Below are positions 10,782 to 22,646 of a stretch of 64,000 bases of DNA, piece by piece. Origin of the DNA: Blattamonas nauphoetae (Eukaryota > Preaxostyla > Oxymonadida). The notes below the pieces were generated by a model. The model ran no database searches. It was not told the DNA's origin and saw only the letters and a program-made list of their open reading frames with translations. Both the position numbers and the translations under genes were made by a program. Within the stretch, counting starts at the first letter, position 1. Each line of letters opens with the position of its first letter. The DNA is taken from NCBI GenBank assembly GCA_033064195.1, contig JARBJD010000151.1, positions 109,096-173,095 on the forward strand, given 5' to 3'.

Positions 10782-12323
10782 ATGCCCGTCTTCTCGCTGT
10801 TCCTACTCCCATTCCTCCATTCTGTTCGCATCATTGGTCACCGTGGTGATGGATGCTCCCAAATCGTTTGTCATCAACTTCTTTTCAACTTGACTTTTCT
10901 CCAGAACTGTGTTTCTGAATACCCCGAAAATTCCATCCCATCCGCCCTTCATGCTATCAAAGTTGGTGCAGATGTGTTTGTCCCTCTTCTTATTGATTTC
11001 CGATAATTTTCTTGTTCCATTTTGATCCACTGATTTCCTCCCACAAATTCCTCTTCCCATTCTCTCCTTTTATTCAGTGTTGAACTCGACGTCTGGTTGT
11101 CAAAGGACGATGAGCTGATGATTTCCCATCGCAACAACCCCAACGGCACCAAAGACGATCTCTTCGCTTCGATCACCCCAGGTGTCGGAACATCCACTCC
11201 CCGACCGGATCAATTCGAATACAAAAAACGCAACGTCTATCCAATGAAAGCCGCTTGGTATCGCCCTTATTTCTCCCCATCTCATCGATCCAGGTCAAAA
11301 GACAAGCGTCCACGTCAGGAATACCTGAGCGACAAGTACAACGTTGCGTATAACCCAATCATGCCCCTCCCCACTCTTGGAGAGTATTTCGACGCTGTTT
11401 GCCCAACAGGAAAGAAGGTATGAAATTCCCCTTTTGCCTCAACCTTTTTCAGATTGTTGTCGAAATGAAGGGTGACGATGCCCGTCTCGGACCGCGTATC
11501 ATTGCCGAGATCGAAAGACGCGATGTCTTCGACTGCATTCACGCAATCTCGTCGTTTGAGTGGAATGTCAGTATGCCTAACTCACCATCTCATTTTCCAC
11601 TTTCCGACTCGTTTCTGATGATTATTTTGATTCCCATTCTTTTTTTCGACTTTTTCTTTTATTTCTGTTTCCTCATCTCGTTCACAGACAACACCAACCC
11701 ACATTTGGCTGATCTCTTCGAACCCATCAGATATGACACCCGCGTTCAACGCGCTCTTCTTTACGGAGGCACCCAAAAGACGTTTGTCTCCATTATCTCC
11801 ATTTTCTTTTATTTTCCTCCCTCTCTCTTCCATTCGCCTGTTTCTCTACTTCTCTCACAAAATCATCATTTTCGTCTCTCCGCTCTCCCCTTCAGCTCAA
11901 ACGACTTCATCCTGACAGCAGCGAAGTACTACAACGCACACTTCATCCACCTGAACTGCAACGCCCTCGACGCCAACTGGCAATCCACAATCAACAAGGC
12001 CCGGGCACAAGGCCTCGAGAGCTTCTGCTATTATGGCGGTATGTGTGAGGGGAGGGTGGTGGGTGGGGGAATTGTGGGGACGAAGATCCTGATTCATTGT
12101 TGTGGGAGAAAGACACATCTGTGATCTCTTCTTCTTCCCATCATTTATGATGTTTTCTTCATCTTTTCTGATTCTTTACCCTCTCTCTCCTCGCTCAGGT
12201 GGAATCGACACGTACTCCCACTTCGACAAAGCCATGTCGTATGGAGTCGACGAGATCTGCACCAATAACCCTGCCCTCCTCTATCAATACCTCCATCCCC
12301 AATCCCCAAAGAGGACAAAGTAA
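10782..12323 (+). CDS. Glycerophosphodiester phosphodiesterase, 7 exons
   Basis: Proposed exons: 10782-10865, 10905-10975, 11078-11417, 11453-11570, 11688-11781, 11896-12038, 12199-12323 (324 residues). All six junctions are GTTTGT, GTATGA, GTATGC or GTATGT with CAG, and the frame is unbroken. The GDPD motifs are in order: GHRG with H20, PENS 35-38, VELD with E54 and D56, and H69; these are the usual metal and catalytic residues of the TIM-barrel family. Later blocks are IVVEMK, ISSFEW, and a C-terminal GVDEICTNNPALL, which is the family's 'G VDGIITD P' strand. The enzyme hydrolyses glycerophosphodiesters to glycerol-3-phosphate and an alcohol. The first 14 residues are hydrophobic (MPVFSLFLLPFLHS), a possible weak signal or anchor. 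Introns are 35-160 bp. Confidence 0.92.
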
Positions 12324-12545
12324 GGGCAATCTATTTGGAGAGTTTTTTTGGAGAATCGGCGGAGAGAGGAGAACATTACCACTATCAATCTGTTTTTGTT
12401 CGTTGTGCTTGTTGTGAATGAGAGAATTTCGGAAAAAAGGTTGTGTCGAGGACGATGGTACCGATGATCACACTTAACGCTTCATTGACGTTCAGGTTTT
12501 TTTGATTCTTTTTTTTGTTTTGGCTTGATCATGTTAAACTCTGAG
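12324..12545. other. Spacer upstream of the first tandem paralog
   Basis: A 222-base spacer. Its last part (TTGGCTTGATC..., from about 12522) is shared with the region before the second paralog at about 15979, so the duplicated unit begins at least 24 bases before the ATG. Confidence 0.5.
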
Positions 12546-14737
12546 ATGTTCACCGCTCCCTCATCGAACAACAACTTATCGTCTGGAAAATCAAATGTAC
12601 CATCCGATGAACTGGTTTATATCCTGTTTTTCTTTCCCAGTTCGATTGATTTGATTTGTGACTTTCTTTGAATCTCACTGCATCTTTCCATCATACCAGC
12701 TGATTATCTTCTTTCTCTCTCCCGTTTCCAACATCTATCTGATATTATTCACAGAAAACGTTCTTCTCGGAAACGGTCGAGGCATATCGAAGTGGAACAG
12801 AAAAGGAGAAAGTGTGGCTCTTGCACGCAGTGCTGAACAAGATTGAAGAAGGTCTGAAAATGAACGAACTGTTCTTATTTCGTGTTGTGGATATTATTCA
12901 TTGGTTACTTTTAGATTCATTTGAATTTGTCTCTCTTCCATCATTCTGATTGTTTCTGTGCTGTTCTGGCTCGATGCAGATGAAAATGGAGAGAAAATGA
13001 AGGAAATGGGGGAGATGGGATTGCGGATGGGATTTGTGAGTGAATTGTGTTTGACATTGGGAAGTGAATGCTCGCCGCTCTTGTTCGTTTGTCTTCCTTC
13101 CTTCCTCCTCATCTCTCCTCTTCCGTCTTCTTTCTTCCTTTATCTTCGTTCCTGCTGTTTGTGTGATTGGTGAGGCAGAATGTGGCGTCGAGTGTGCTGA
13201 CTCTGGTTGTGGGGTGTGTGTTGCATCCAAAGCGGAAGAAGATGAGCGACCTGCTTCCCTCGCTCCTCTCTCTCACCCACGTCTGCCTCTCTCCTCCTTC
13301 ATCTCTTCTCGTCGTTTCTGTTGTGTTGTGTTGTGTTGTTTTTTTGCAGCACGCTGATCCCACTCTGTCAGTGCCAGCGACACACGCTGTTGGGTCTGCC
13401 TCACTTCTCTTCCTCATCTTGTCTCATCTTCTCTTCTTTTGTTTTCTTCTGTTTTCTTGTCCAGGCTGGTGTGTGACTCGAGTCTGTCGTGTGGGGAAGT
13501 GGAGGGAGTGCTGAGTGGGGGAGTGGTGGAGAAGGTGTGCTCGTGGGTGGAGGGTGCGACCGAAATTGGGATAGTGTTGGGTCTGCTTCGAGTTGTTGAG
13601 AAGTTGTGTGTTGGACTGAAAGGAGCTCTTCGATCAGCACAGAAACAAGAAAAGGAACAGAAAGAGAAAAAGAAGAAGAAAGTGAAGTCAGGGAAGGAAC
13701 AGGGACATGCAGAACAGAAGGAGGAAGAGAGTCGCGATGAATGGAGTCTGGCGAGTCGGTGCCAATCTGCGCTGGACTTGATGGGAAACACGCTGCTCGG
13801 ATGGTGCTCAGCTCAGGATTCAGACGAGACGGAGAACTCTGTGAAAGTTATGGCACAAGCTCGAGAGATTCTAGCTGTCCACTTCCCGCATGCGAAAACT
13901 GGGGAAAGAAAGGAGGTCGGAGTGATTGGGGTAGATTTGGGTCTGGAGATGAGAGCGATGGAGGAGAGGGAGAGGCGAAGGGAGGAAGAAATGAAGAAGA
14001 AAGAAGAAGAATTAGACAGGAGAGAGGAAGAACGAAGGAAGGAGCACGAACTGAAGATGGCTGAGTTGAATGAACAAGCAGAACGGTTCAAGCGATTCAT
14101 CGAAGAAGGAGAGGAGAGGGAGCGAAGGAAGGAAGAAAAGAGAAGGAAGCACACCGAAATGATGAAGCGACTGAGCAAAGTGGGAGCTGCAGCAATCGAG
14201 TGGTTCCCCGCAGACGCATATGACGTGTCTGGACCTGTCTTCACTTGCACAGACACAACTGGGTTTCCAACTCTCCTCTCCGCCGAGTTTGGGAAAATCG
14301 TCGTCAGATTCACTTTCACTTTCCAGAACATCACAGGTTGGAATCGAATCGGCATCGTTGCATCTGCTCAGACTGGAAAAGTGAAAGGCGGGTCTGATTT
14401 TTCGAGATTTGTGAGTGGAGCTGGTTGGGACATGGACTCAGAGAATCGATTTGCGATCCAACACAAGAAGATTGTCCAATCTGGATCAGCGTGTGTAGGT
14501 GGGAGAGGAGGCCAGCGAGTGGTGTTGGAGGCAGACGGGCGAGACGGGAAGAGGACACTGCGACTGAGCCAGGATGGACAGACACAGCCAACCTTCTTCT
14601 CGAACATTCCTGTCCCCTTCCGATTCGCCATTGTGCTGAATGGAGTGAATGATGCTGTGTCGATTGAGTCAGTTGAAGTTGTGGCTGAGCCTCAGCTGAG
14701 TGGGGGAGGGACAGAGATTCGGATGGACGAAGCATAA
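12546..14737 (+). CDS. Helical + coiled-coil + SPRY-like protein, tandem copy A (6 exons)
   Basis: Proposed exons 12546-12614, 12755-12851, 12980-13035, 13179-13280, 13350-13393, 13465-14737 encode 546 residues. Phases match copy B exactly. The start MFTAPSSNNNLSS is conserved with copy B (MFTAPSSNDLIS). Residues about 24-230 form Leu-rich helices (TFFSETVEAYRSGTEKEK, NVASSVLTLVVGCVLHP). A charged coiled coil (EERERRREEE, KEHELKMAELNEQAE) spans about 287-362. The C-terminal 180 residues resemble an SPRY/B30.2-like beta sandwich (AAAIEWFP, GGSDF, GAGWDM, GQRVVLEADGRDGKRTL, FFSNIPVPFRFAIVL). SPRY domains bind protein partners; no ligand can be inferred. Donors GTCTGA and GTCTGC recur. No signal or membrane segment. 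Confidence 0.82.
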
Positions 14738-14845
14738 CCACAACACTTCCTGTTCTTCCTGTTTCCATTCTTCATTCTGTCGTTCACTCATTTCACAACC
14801 ACAATCAGTGACATTCACAGAAGATGTTCGTAGAGGAAGGAAATA
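14738..14845. other. 3' spacer of copy A
   Basis: The start is similar to the sequence after copy B (ACCACAA...TTCTTCC...TTTCCATTCTT), marking the 3' edge of the tandem duplication at about 14790 and 18390. Confidence 0.5.
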
Positions 14846-15517
14846 TTGATGAATAAGCTACCAGCCAAGCATCCACTCTTCTGCAACAAGTCACGCCGGA
14901 ATATCAGAGTGCCTTCACTTTCAACCAGATTCTGTTCGAACTTGTTCCCGCACGCGACGGCTCCTGTTCTGGTTTTGCTGAGTGCCTCGTCCTGCTCCTC
15001 ACATCAGCCAACGAGGCACTTGTCCAGTCAAAAGAAGCAACTTTCGAAGGACCTCTTCGAGGAGATCTTTATCGACAATTTGTTCCATCCCATCTCACCC
15101 TTTCTCCAGTTCATCTGCAGTCACAGACGCCGAATCGCTGACACTGGCGATTCTCACTCTTTCTCCACGCTTGATGGGACCATCTTCACATACTCACTCT
15201 TCCTGGGACAGATGACGGAGTTCGTGTTATCATCTCCACTTGCTCTGGCAAGCATGGATTGCGTTGTGATCTCTGAGACTGGCTCTCTCACCGTCGCCCT
15301 CCTTTGGAATGTGATGAAATATTTTGGAGCATGGAAGGAGGACGATGCATCTGTGGAGAAGCGGAAACAGCGGATTGTCGCCAAACTTCGAGAGGAAGGG
15401 ATTTCCGACGTGATCGAGCTTCACATCAAAAGAAAGTATGATTATCGTTTCAGGAATCTTCGAATCTTCCTGGGAGCGAAACTAATTGATCAGTTGGGTG
15501 GGAATGCTCCCTTGTAA
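14846..15517 (+). pseudogene. Truncated ARM-like family copy
   Basis: This is a broken relative of the gene at 1654-2685. The first ~190 bases match it in one frame (QASTLLQQVTPEYQSAF..., then LFELVPARDGSCSGFAECL). After a deletion of about 70 codons, the C-terminal part continues in another frame (QKKQLSKDLFEEIF, PFLQFICSHRRRIADTG, LGAKLIDQLGGNAPL). The 5' third of the gene is absent. The fragment sits between the tandem paralogs, so it either predates the duplication or moved in afterwards. Expression is unlikely to give a working family member, although the C-terminal frame alone is open for over 200 codons. Confidence 0.8.
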
Positions 15518-16004
15518 GGCAGAGTGAGGGACTATTTTTTTCATTTCAATGAATCTTCATCACCTTTTCATCTGAGAATTCTCAAGGTGTCTCCCCACTC
15601 CGCCATGCGAGGTCGGCCATCATCTGTTCTTCTTCATGGATCCAGATCTCGTTTTCGTCTCAATCATCTTCATTCGGTGTCGTTTATGTCGGAAAAGTTC
15701 GATTGACGGTTAGATCAAAGTACCAATCCAAATAGGGGACATCATTGCTGGTCTCCCCTCGTCCAGATGCTCCAACTCTTATCTTTGGAATACTGCTTCA
15801 GTGGAGTGACAAACGTTCTCAGAATCGAGAAAATTGACCATTGAGACCAATTAGCCACACGATTTTTATCGGACCCTCATTTCGCAGATTTGTTTCTAAA
15901 CCGTTGTTATTATTGTGATGTGAAATCGAGTAAATGATACGTCTTTGTTTGAACAAGTACGGTAATATGCCTTTTATGTTGGCTTGATCCAGTCTAACTC
16001 TGGG
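15518..16004. other. Spacer between ARM-like fragment and copy B
   Basis: About 490 bases without a gene. The last ~26 bases before the ATG are homologous to the equivalent position before copy A. Confidence 0.5.
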
Positions 16005-18334
16005 ATGTTCACCGCTCCATCATCGAACGATCTCATATCCCCTGGCACTTCACGTGCACAATCGGATGAACTAGTTTGAATCCAGTTTTTTTGTCCCAGT
16101 GCGAATGATTTGTTTTATTGGTTTTGATGACCATCGTTCTCTCTCCCTTTTCCTACATATACATGACATTATTCACAGAGTACGTTCTTCTCGCAGATAG
16201 TCCAAGCATATCGAAGTGGAACAGAAAAGGAGAAAGTTTCGATCTTGCACGAAGTGCTGAACAAGATTGAAGAAGGTCTGAAAATGAACGAGCTGTTCTT
16301 ATTTCATATTGTGGATATTATATATTGGTTAATTCTTGATTCATTTGAACTTCTCTCTCTTCCATCATTCTGATTGTTTCTGTGCTGTTCTGGCTCGATG
16401 CAGATGAAAATGGAGAGAAAATGAAGGAAGTGGGGGAGATGGGATTGCGGATGGGATTTGTGAGTGAATTGTGTTTGACATTGGGAAGTGAATGCTCGCC
16501 GCTCTTGTTCGTTTGTCTTCCTTCCTTCCTCCTCATCTCTCCTCTTCCGTCTTCTTTCTTCCTTTATCTTCGTTCCTGCTGTTTGTGTGATTGGTTGGGG
16601 CAGAATGTGGCGTCGAGTGTGCTGACTCTGGTTGTGGGGTGTGTGTTGCATCCAAAGCGGAAGAAGATGAGCGACCTGCTTCCCTCGCTCCTCTCTCTCA
16701 CCCACGTCTGCCTCTCTCCTCCTTCATCTCTTCTCGTCGTTTCTGTTGTGTTGTGTTGTTTTTTTGCAGCACGCTGATCCCACTCTGTCAGTGCCAGCGA
16801 CACACGCTGTTGGGTCTGCCTCTCTCTCTTCTCTTCCTCATCTTCTCTCTTGTTTCCTTTTGTTTTCTTGCTCAGGCTGGTGTGTGACTCGAGTCTGTCG
16901 TGTGGGGATGTGGAGGGAGTTCTGAGTGGGGGAGTGGTGGAGAAGGTGTGCTCGTGGGTGGAGGGTTGGACGACAGTCGGGAAGGAAGTCGGGAAAGTGT
17001 TGAATCTGCTTCGAGTTGTTGAGAAGTTGTGTGTTGGACTGAAAGGAGCTCTTCGATCAGCACAGAAACAAGAACAACTGAGACAACAGCAGAAAGTGAA
17101 ATCAGAGAAGGAACATGGCCAGACAGGACAGAAGGAGGAAGAGAGTCGCGATGAATGGAGTCTGGCGAGTCGGTGCCAGTCGGCGCTGAACTTGATGGGA
17201 AACACGCTGTTTAGTCTGTGCTCAGCTCGGGAGTCGGAAGAGAAAGAGAGCTCGGCGGAGATGGATGTGGAAGTGAGAGCTCAAGCCGGAGCACTTCTGG
17301 CAGTTCATTTCCCACAGATGCTGTCTGGAGGAAGGAAGGAGGTTGGAGTGATTGGGGTGGATGTGGGTCAGGAGATGCGAGCGATGGAGGAGAGGGAGAG
17401 GCGAAGGGAGGAAGAGAGAAATGCAGAACGAGAAGAAATGACGAAGAAGTTGAAGGAAGTCGATTCACTGAAGGACGAACTGAAAAAGGAAATGATGAGC
17501 AGAGAGTCCAAATGGGAAACAGAAACAAAGACAAGAGATGAAGAAAGAGAGAGAGAAGCTCGGAGGAGGGAGGAAGAGAGAAGGAAGGAGCACGAATTGA
17601 AGATGGCCGAGTTGAATGAGCAGGCCGAGCGACACAAGCGATTCATCGAAGAAGGAGAGGAGAGGGAGCGGGAGGCCAGCAGACAAAGAGAAGAAGAGAG
17701 AAGAAAAGAAGAAGAGAGAAGGAGGGAGGAGGAAAGAAGGAAGGAGGAAGAGATGAAGCGACAGCTCCTAGTGGGAGCAGCTGCAATCGAATGGTTCCCA
17801 CCAAACTTTTATTCGCTGAACGGTTCTGTCTTCACTCGCGAGAGAACCCGTCTATGTTACTGGCCAACTCTCCTCTCTGCCGAGTATGGGAAAGTCGTCG
17901 TCAGATTCTCCTTCACCTTCCGGAAAATCTATTCTAACACTTCAATCGGCCTCGTCGCATCTGCTCTGACTGCGACAGTGAAAGGCGGGTCTGATTTTAC
18001 TGATTTTGTTGGTGGAGCTGGTTGGGACATGAGTTCAGACTGTCGATTTGCTCGCCATCACAACAAGTATTTCCGATATAGATCAGCGTGTGCAGCTTCA
18101 GATGATGACCAGCGAGTGGTGTTGGAGGCAGACGGGCGAGACGGGAAGAGGACACTGCGACTGAGCCAGAATGGAAAGACACAACCCACTTTCTTCTCGA
18201 ACATTCCTGTCCCCTTCCGATTCGCAATTGTGCTGGCTATGACTGGTGATGCTGTGTCGATTGAGTCAGTCGAGGTTGTGGCTAAACCTAAGCTGAGTGG
18301 GATATGGACAATGATTCGGATGGACGAAGCATAA
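16005..18334 (+). CDS. Helical + coiled-coil + SPRY-like protein, tandem copy B (6 exons)
   Basis: Proposed exons 16005-16073, 16179-16275, 16404-16459, 16604-16705, 16770-16813, 16876-18334 encode 608 residues. The first five exons have the same lengths as in copy A. The coiled coil is about 60 residues longer (about 292-422, with runs such as REEERRKEEERRREEERR). The SPRY-like C-terminus is about 424-608 (AAAIEWFPPNFYS, GGAGWDMSSDCRF, QRVVLEADGRDGKRTLRL, NIPVPFRFAIVL). Several introns are almost identical to copy A while the outer exons have diverged, which suggests gene conversion. Role unknown; a scaffold or partner-binding protein is the most that can be said. Confidence 0.82.
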
Positions 18335-18546
18335 CCACAATTCACGATGTTCTTCCAGTTTCCATTCTTATTTTTTGTCAGTCACTCATTTCACAAAACT
18401 CTGTCAATCACCGTCATCTTCTCGTGTCGTCTCAAATAGAGACGGATTCAGTTGGGAGAAGAAACTGTCCACAGTTTCTGAATTAACTAAATATGGGTTG
18501 ACAGATCACATGGCACATAATTTGTTTTTTTGGACATTCTGTCAGC
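18335..18546. other. Spacer upstream of the channel gene
   Basis: 212 bases. The beginning repeats the 3' flank of copy A; the rest should contain the promoter of the next gene. No motif recognised. Confidence 0.4.
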
Positions 18547-21500
18547 ATGGACGCTCAAAAGGCGAAAAAACCGAATGCCAAGCTCACACGCATGTCGCGT
18601 ATGCTGATCACCCGCCCTGAAGATGGAATTGTCTCCCGGAAAAATCTCAGTTTGTCCCTTTTTTCTCACAGCCTATTTCCAGTTAAAAAGCGAACTAACA
18701 TCAAAGAACTCCATGCGGGAATCGGAACCACGTGCTATTTCACAATAGAGGTTTTATTTTCCATTATTCTATCGAAACTGTCCACGTATCATCCTTATCC
18801 ATCGATCGAACATCTCAATCATCCAGAAATACATGGGAATCATCTTTGCCATTCTTTCAATAGTTTCTGTTGTCCAATCCATCATGTACGCAACCCTACA
18901 GAATTGGGACGGAACAATGTGGGGACTTCTTGATTTGTTCTCAATGGGGAATGTTGTGACCGCGTTCTGGCACAAGTCGCTCCAACCAATACGATTAGTG
19001 TATGTTCAGTGGATCTTCTGGAGTTCATATAATAATATTTCAGCACTATTATTCTTCTATTACCCACTCTCTTTCACACCCACTTTTAATCCGTATCTCC
19101 TTCCTCATCTCCTTCCCCTCTTCTCCCCTCCCCAGATTCGATCTGATTCCCGAGATCCTCTTCGCAGCCATCTTTTATGTCTCGCTGAAGTGTCTTCGGA
19201 AGAAAGTGAAACGAGACGCAGAAGCTGCCGATAACAACTTTTTGAGTTGTGGAGACTATTCCTTGTTTGTGGAGGGCATTCCACGCGATATCTACGATCC
19301 AATGGTGGTATGAACGGATTCCGGACTTGTTTTTCACACACGATCTTCACAACACCTCTCTTCTTCTATTTGACGTCATTTTCGTTCCCCTCATTTTCTC
19401 TCGTTCCTATCTCCTCTGCTGCTTGTTAGATTCACGACCATTTCTCCAAATTGGGCCCGAATAACAACGGCGAGGATCCGATCCATTCGGTGTTGTTGAT
19501 GTATGATGTGCACAGACACGCACAATATCAAACAAAGATCGACGAGGCAGTGATGAGGGTTTGTTATAAGCCTTATTCTCTCTTTATTCTTCTTTTATTC
19601 ACCAACTCATTGATCCCGTCGATCGATACCATCTTTCATGTCCTCATCCCTCCCCTCTCCCTTCTCCTCTCCAGTATCACACAGCCCTTCGCGCTGACGA
19701 CACCACCGTCGAGAACATGACTTATTATTACTCCCATCGCTTGTCTCCGGAAGAGCGTGTTGTTGACTTCTCGAGAATGAAGGAAGACGACACTGGCTGT
19801 GTCTGCAAATGCCTCAGGCTGTTTGGATACAACAGAGATATATGTGTGTTATAGAATAGAGTTGATATTGCGGTTTCATCATTTTTTTGATCTGATTGTC
19901 TCTCTCTCCATCTTTTTCATCATCTTCTCCGTCTATTCCTCATCGCAGGGGATCTCGAGAAAACCATCACCACCTCAGTCAAAAAGCGTGACCAAATCAA
20001 AAAAATCCCGGCCGTTCGCAAAACTTGCGGATGTGCCTTTGTAATCTTTAACAAGGCTGTCGATGCGCAGTTGGTCGCTGAAAAGTTCTCGAAAGACTCA
20101 AAAGTCAATATTTTTGGGAAAATCAAGTCACAAAGCGAGAAATTGTGTGAAGATCAACCGATTCGCAATGATTTGTTCTTTATTCTCTTCTTTTCCTCTA
20201 CTTTACCGTTTCTGGCTGTTTCTATCCTTCATATGTCCTCTTTCATGCCTTTCCGTCCTCTCTTCACAGCAAGCTGAACGGGAAGCACATCCTCCGCGTG
20301 ACGAAAGGGATGGAACCATCGGACATCAACTACCAGAATCTGAACTATTCGCGTGGAAGCCAATTCTGTCGAACGATGATTGTGGATTTTGTGTCACTGG
20401 TATGCCGTTTCTGTTTGTCTTTGTCTGCTTATTGCTTGTTTCATCGTCGCTTTTCTGGATCTCGCTCACCATCCCTTCTCATTCTCTCCTCTCTTCTTCC
20501 TCCCAGCTCTTCATTGCTGTTGGTGTCATCATCCCATATTTCATCAACTTGATCAAAACACCCGATAACATGGTCATTCTCTCCTTCCTCCTTTCCATCG
20601 CGATCACAATCGTCTCCACGCTCGTCTCCGTTGTGCTGATGTTCCTCACGCCGTTCACAAAGCCCCGAACAGTCACAAGCGCGACGTCAAGTTCGATTTT
20701 CCGAATGTGGTTTGGCGATTTCATGATGGGCAGCATGGCGACGTTCATCTTCTCGATGATCAACACAGAACGAGTATGCTTCGATAAAGAAAACAAGATC
20801 GGCTGCACACGCTATTTCATGTCGCATGATTGGTTCAGGGAGGTCGCTGCCAACCTGTTTCTTAACGTGATCATCGACGTGGTCAAGACGGTGTTTCTAC
20901 AGTTCACCCATTTCTCAGATTGGGTGCTTCGATTGCCATATCAGCTGTGTTACAAGAAGTACACGCAGGATCAGGTGAACAGGGGGTACGAAACACCCGA
21001 ATTCCCACTCGAGTATCGAATGGCCAATCTTGTCAAGGTTTTGTTCACAGCCATGCTAATCGCACCCTACGAGCCACTAGTGATGCCATTTCTGGCGTTG
21101 TATTTCTTTGTTATGTTCTGGGTGGACAAGCGTGGCCTGCTGAGATTCTTCAAGGCACCGGCCCAGACTCAGTTCGAAATTGTGTACAACTGTCTGGAAG
21201 CGATCGAATGGTCGTTCCATGTGCACTGCATCAGCACTCTGATCTCAATGATCTTCCTTTGGATCACTCACGAGCCAGCCACTCGAACGATCCACCATTT
21301 CCTCAACATCATCGGATTTGGGGCAGTTTACGGGATGTTTGTGATCTGGCGTGTGATTATGTTCACAATCCGTGGATGCAAGCGGGGATTCTTCAATGTG
21401 ACTCGAAAACAGCAGATGGACAGTGTGGATGAAACAGGCGGGCTTCCGTTCGACAAATTCGAGAACGAAGTGCAAACATTTCTTGATTTGCATCCTCTCT

Positions 21501-22462
21501 ACAACGAGAGCGAACTGCACGCTGTGGAAGTGAAGAAGAACGCGATCAACACGATGCCCAAGCCTGACGTGCTTTATTACTCTTTCTGGCACCACAACGG
21601 CGTCGGTGCACACAAAAGACCGACCAAAATGAAACCAACGTCGCTTCCAGCGGCAGCGGCAGCAAGAATGGTTGGGAAGAAGGAGGAAGATTTGCTTGCG
21701 ATGAGAGAGATGAATTTGATGAATGCTGACGAACAAGAATTGGAAGAAGAATCGATTTTCAAAACAGTGAAGACAGACGAGACTGTTCGGAAGCGAAAAA
21801 TGGAGCAACGACTGCGAAGACGACGAGAACTCGCGCAACTTCAAAAAACGACGATCCAGGCAGTGGAGTTCCCAGCAGAAGAAGGAACGATCATCGGCGG
21901 GCCAGCTTCCGAGCCCCAACCAGGCGATTTCCATGTTGCTCAAGTGTCGCAGACATATCCGCAGACACCTCAGTCTTACCCTCCATCGCTCGGACAGCCA
22001 GAAGTCACGTTTGCAGCTGAGCCTGGGTCAGTTGCACCTCAACTGCCATCTTCCGCTGTTCCTTCCGCCCCTCCTGCTCCATCTGCACTGCCTGCCCCTT
22101 CCGCCCCGCCTGCTCCCTCCGCCCCGCCTGCCCCTTCCGCTCCATCCGCTCCTCCCCAAATGCAACACCCTCCACCGAAACATCCACCTCCTTCGCACCA
22201 CATGAACCACCACGCCCAGTTCAACTCGCTGCCTCCACACCACACCCAGCCGAATTACACCCAACCGTCATACGCTGCCCCTGTCACAACTCATACTTCA
22301 CCCCATTCTGTGACACCGTCCTATCCGCAAAGTCAGCACAGCCAGCAGATGGTCTACATTCCCCCGCAGGGTGTGTCGTTCGCGGCTGAGCCGGGGACGA
22401 TGGCTTCGGGGCAGAGTGGGAATTCTGGGGGCCTGCCACCGCCTCCATATGCGAGGAACTGA
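18547..22462 (+). CDS. OSCA/TMEM63 (CSC1-like) mechanosensitive channel-type protein, 8 exons
   Basis: Proposed exons: 18547-18750, 18827-18999, 19136-19307, 19430-19558, 19675-19843, 19949-20144, 20270-20399, 20507-22462 (1042 residues). All joins keep frame; donors are GTNTGN except GTTTTA, and one acceptor is TAG. Order: cytoplasmic start, a membrane helix (MGIIFAILSIVSVVQSIMYA), helix LIPEILFAAIFYVSL, a cytoplasmic RRM-like half (YSLFVEGIPRD ... CGCAFVIFNKAVDAQLV), then about eight helices in exon 8 including FLALYFFVMFWVDKRGLLRFF. This matches the 10-11 TM plan of OSCA/TMEM63 calcium-permeable stress-gated channels; the related TMEM16/TMC fold is the alternative. The tail after about 905 is Pro/Ala/Ser- and His-rich. 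It is probably at the plasma or a vacuolar membrane. Confidence 0.72.
22051..22163 (+). repeat. Proline-rich coding repeat in the channel tail
   Basis: About seven copies of a 15-18-base unit encode PSAPPAPSA-type repeats, followed by PPPKHPPP and His-rich sequence. It lies inside the last exon of the OSCA/TMEM63-like gene and is likely length-variable. Confidence 0.85.
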
Positions 22463-22646
22463 GAGGGAGGATGGGATGAACCAAAATATGTTTTAGATTG
22501 GGTTGAGGTGTTGTATTTTGATTTTGGGACGAAGTTCTTTTTTCGATTCCACGCTCACATTCGCACCGTTGATTCTGGAATCGACTGTCAGATGAATTGC
22601 TCGCATTTCTTGTAACTTGAACTTTTTCTATCTCGTTATTCATTGA

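Noticed and set aside
13036-13178. Reading the near-identical 143-base segment in both tandem genes as coding
   Set aside because: It begins GTGAGT and ends CAG in both, and splicing gives equal exon lengths and phases in the two copies; as coding it would not keep frame with the rest.
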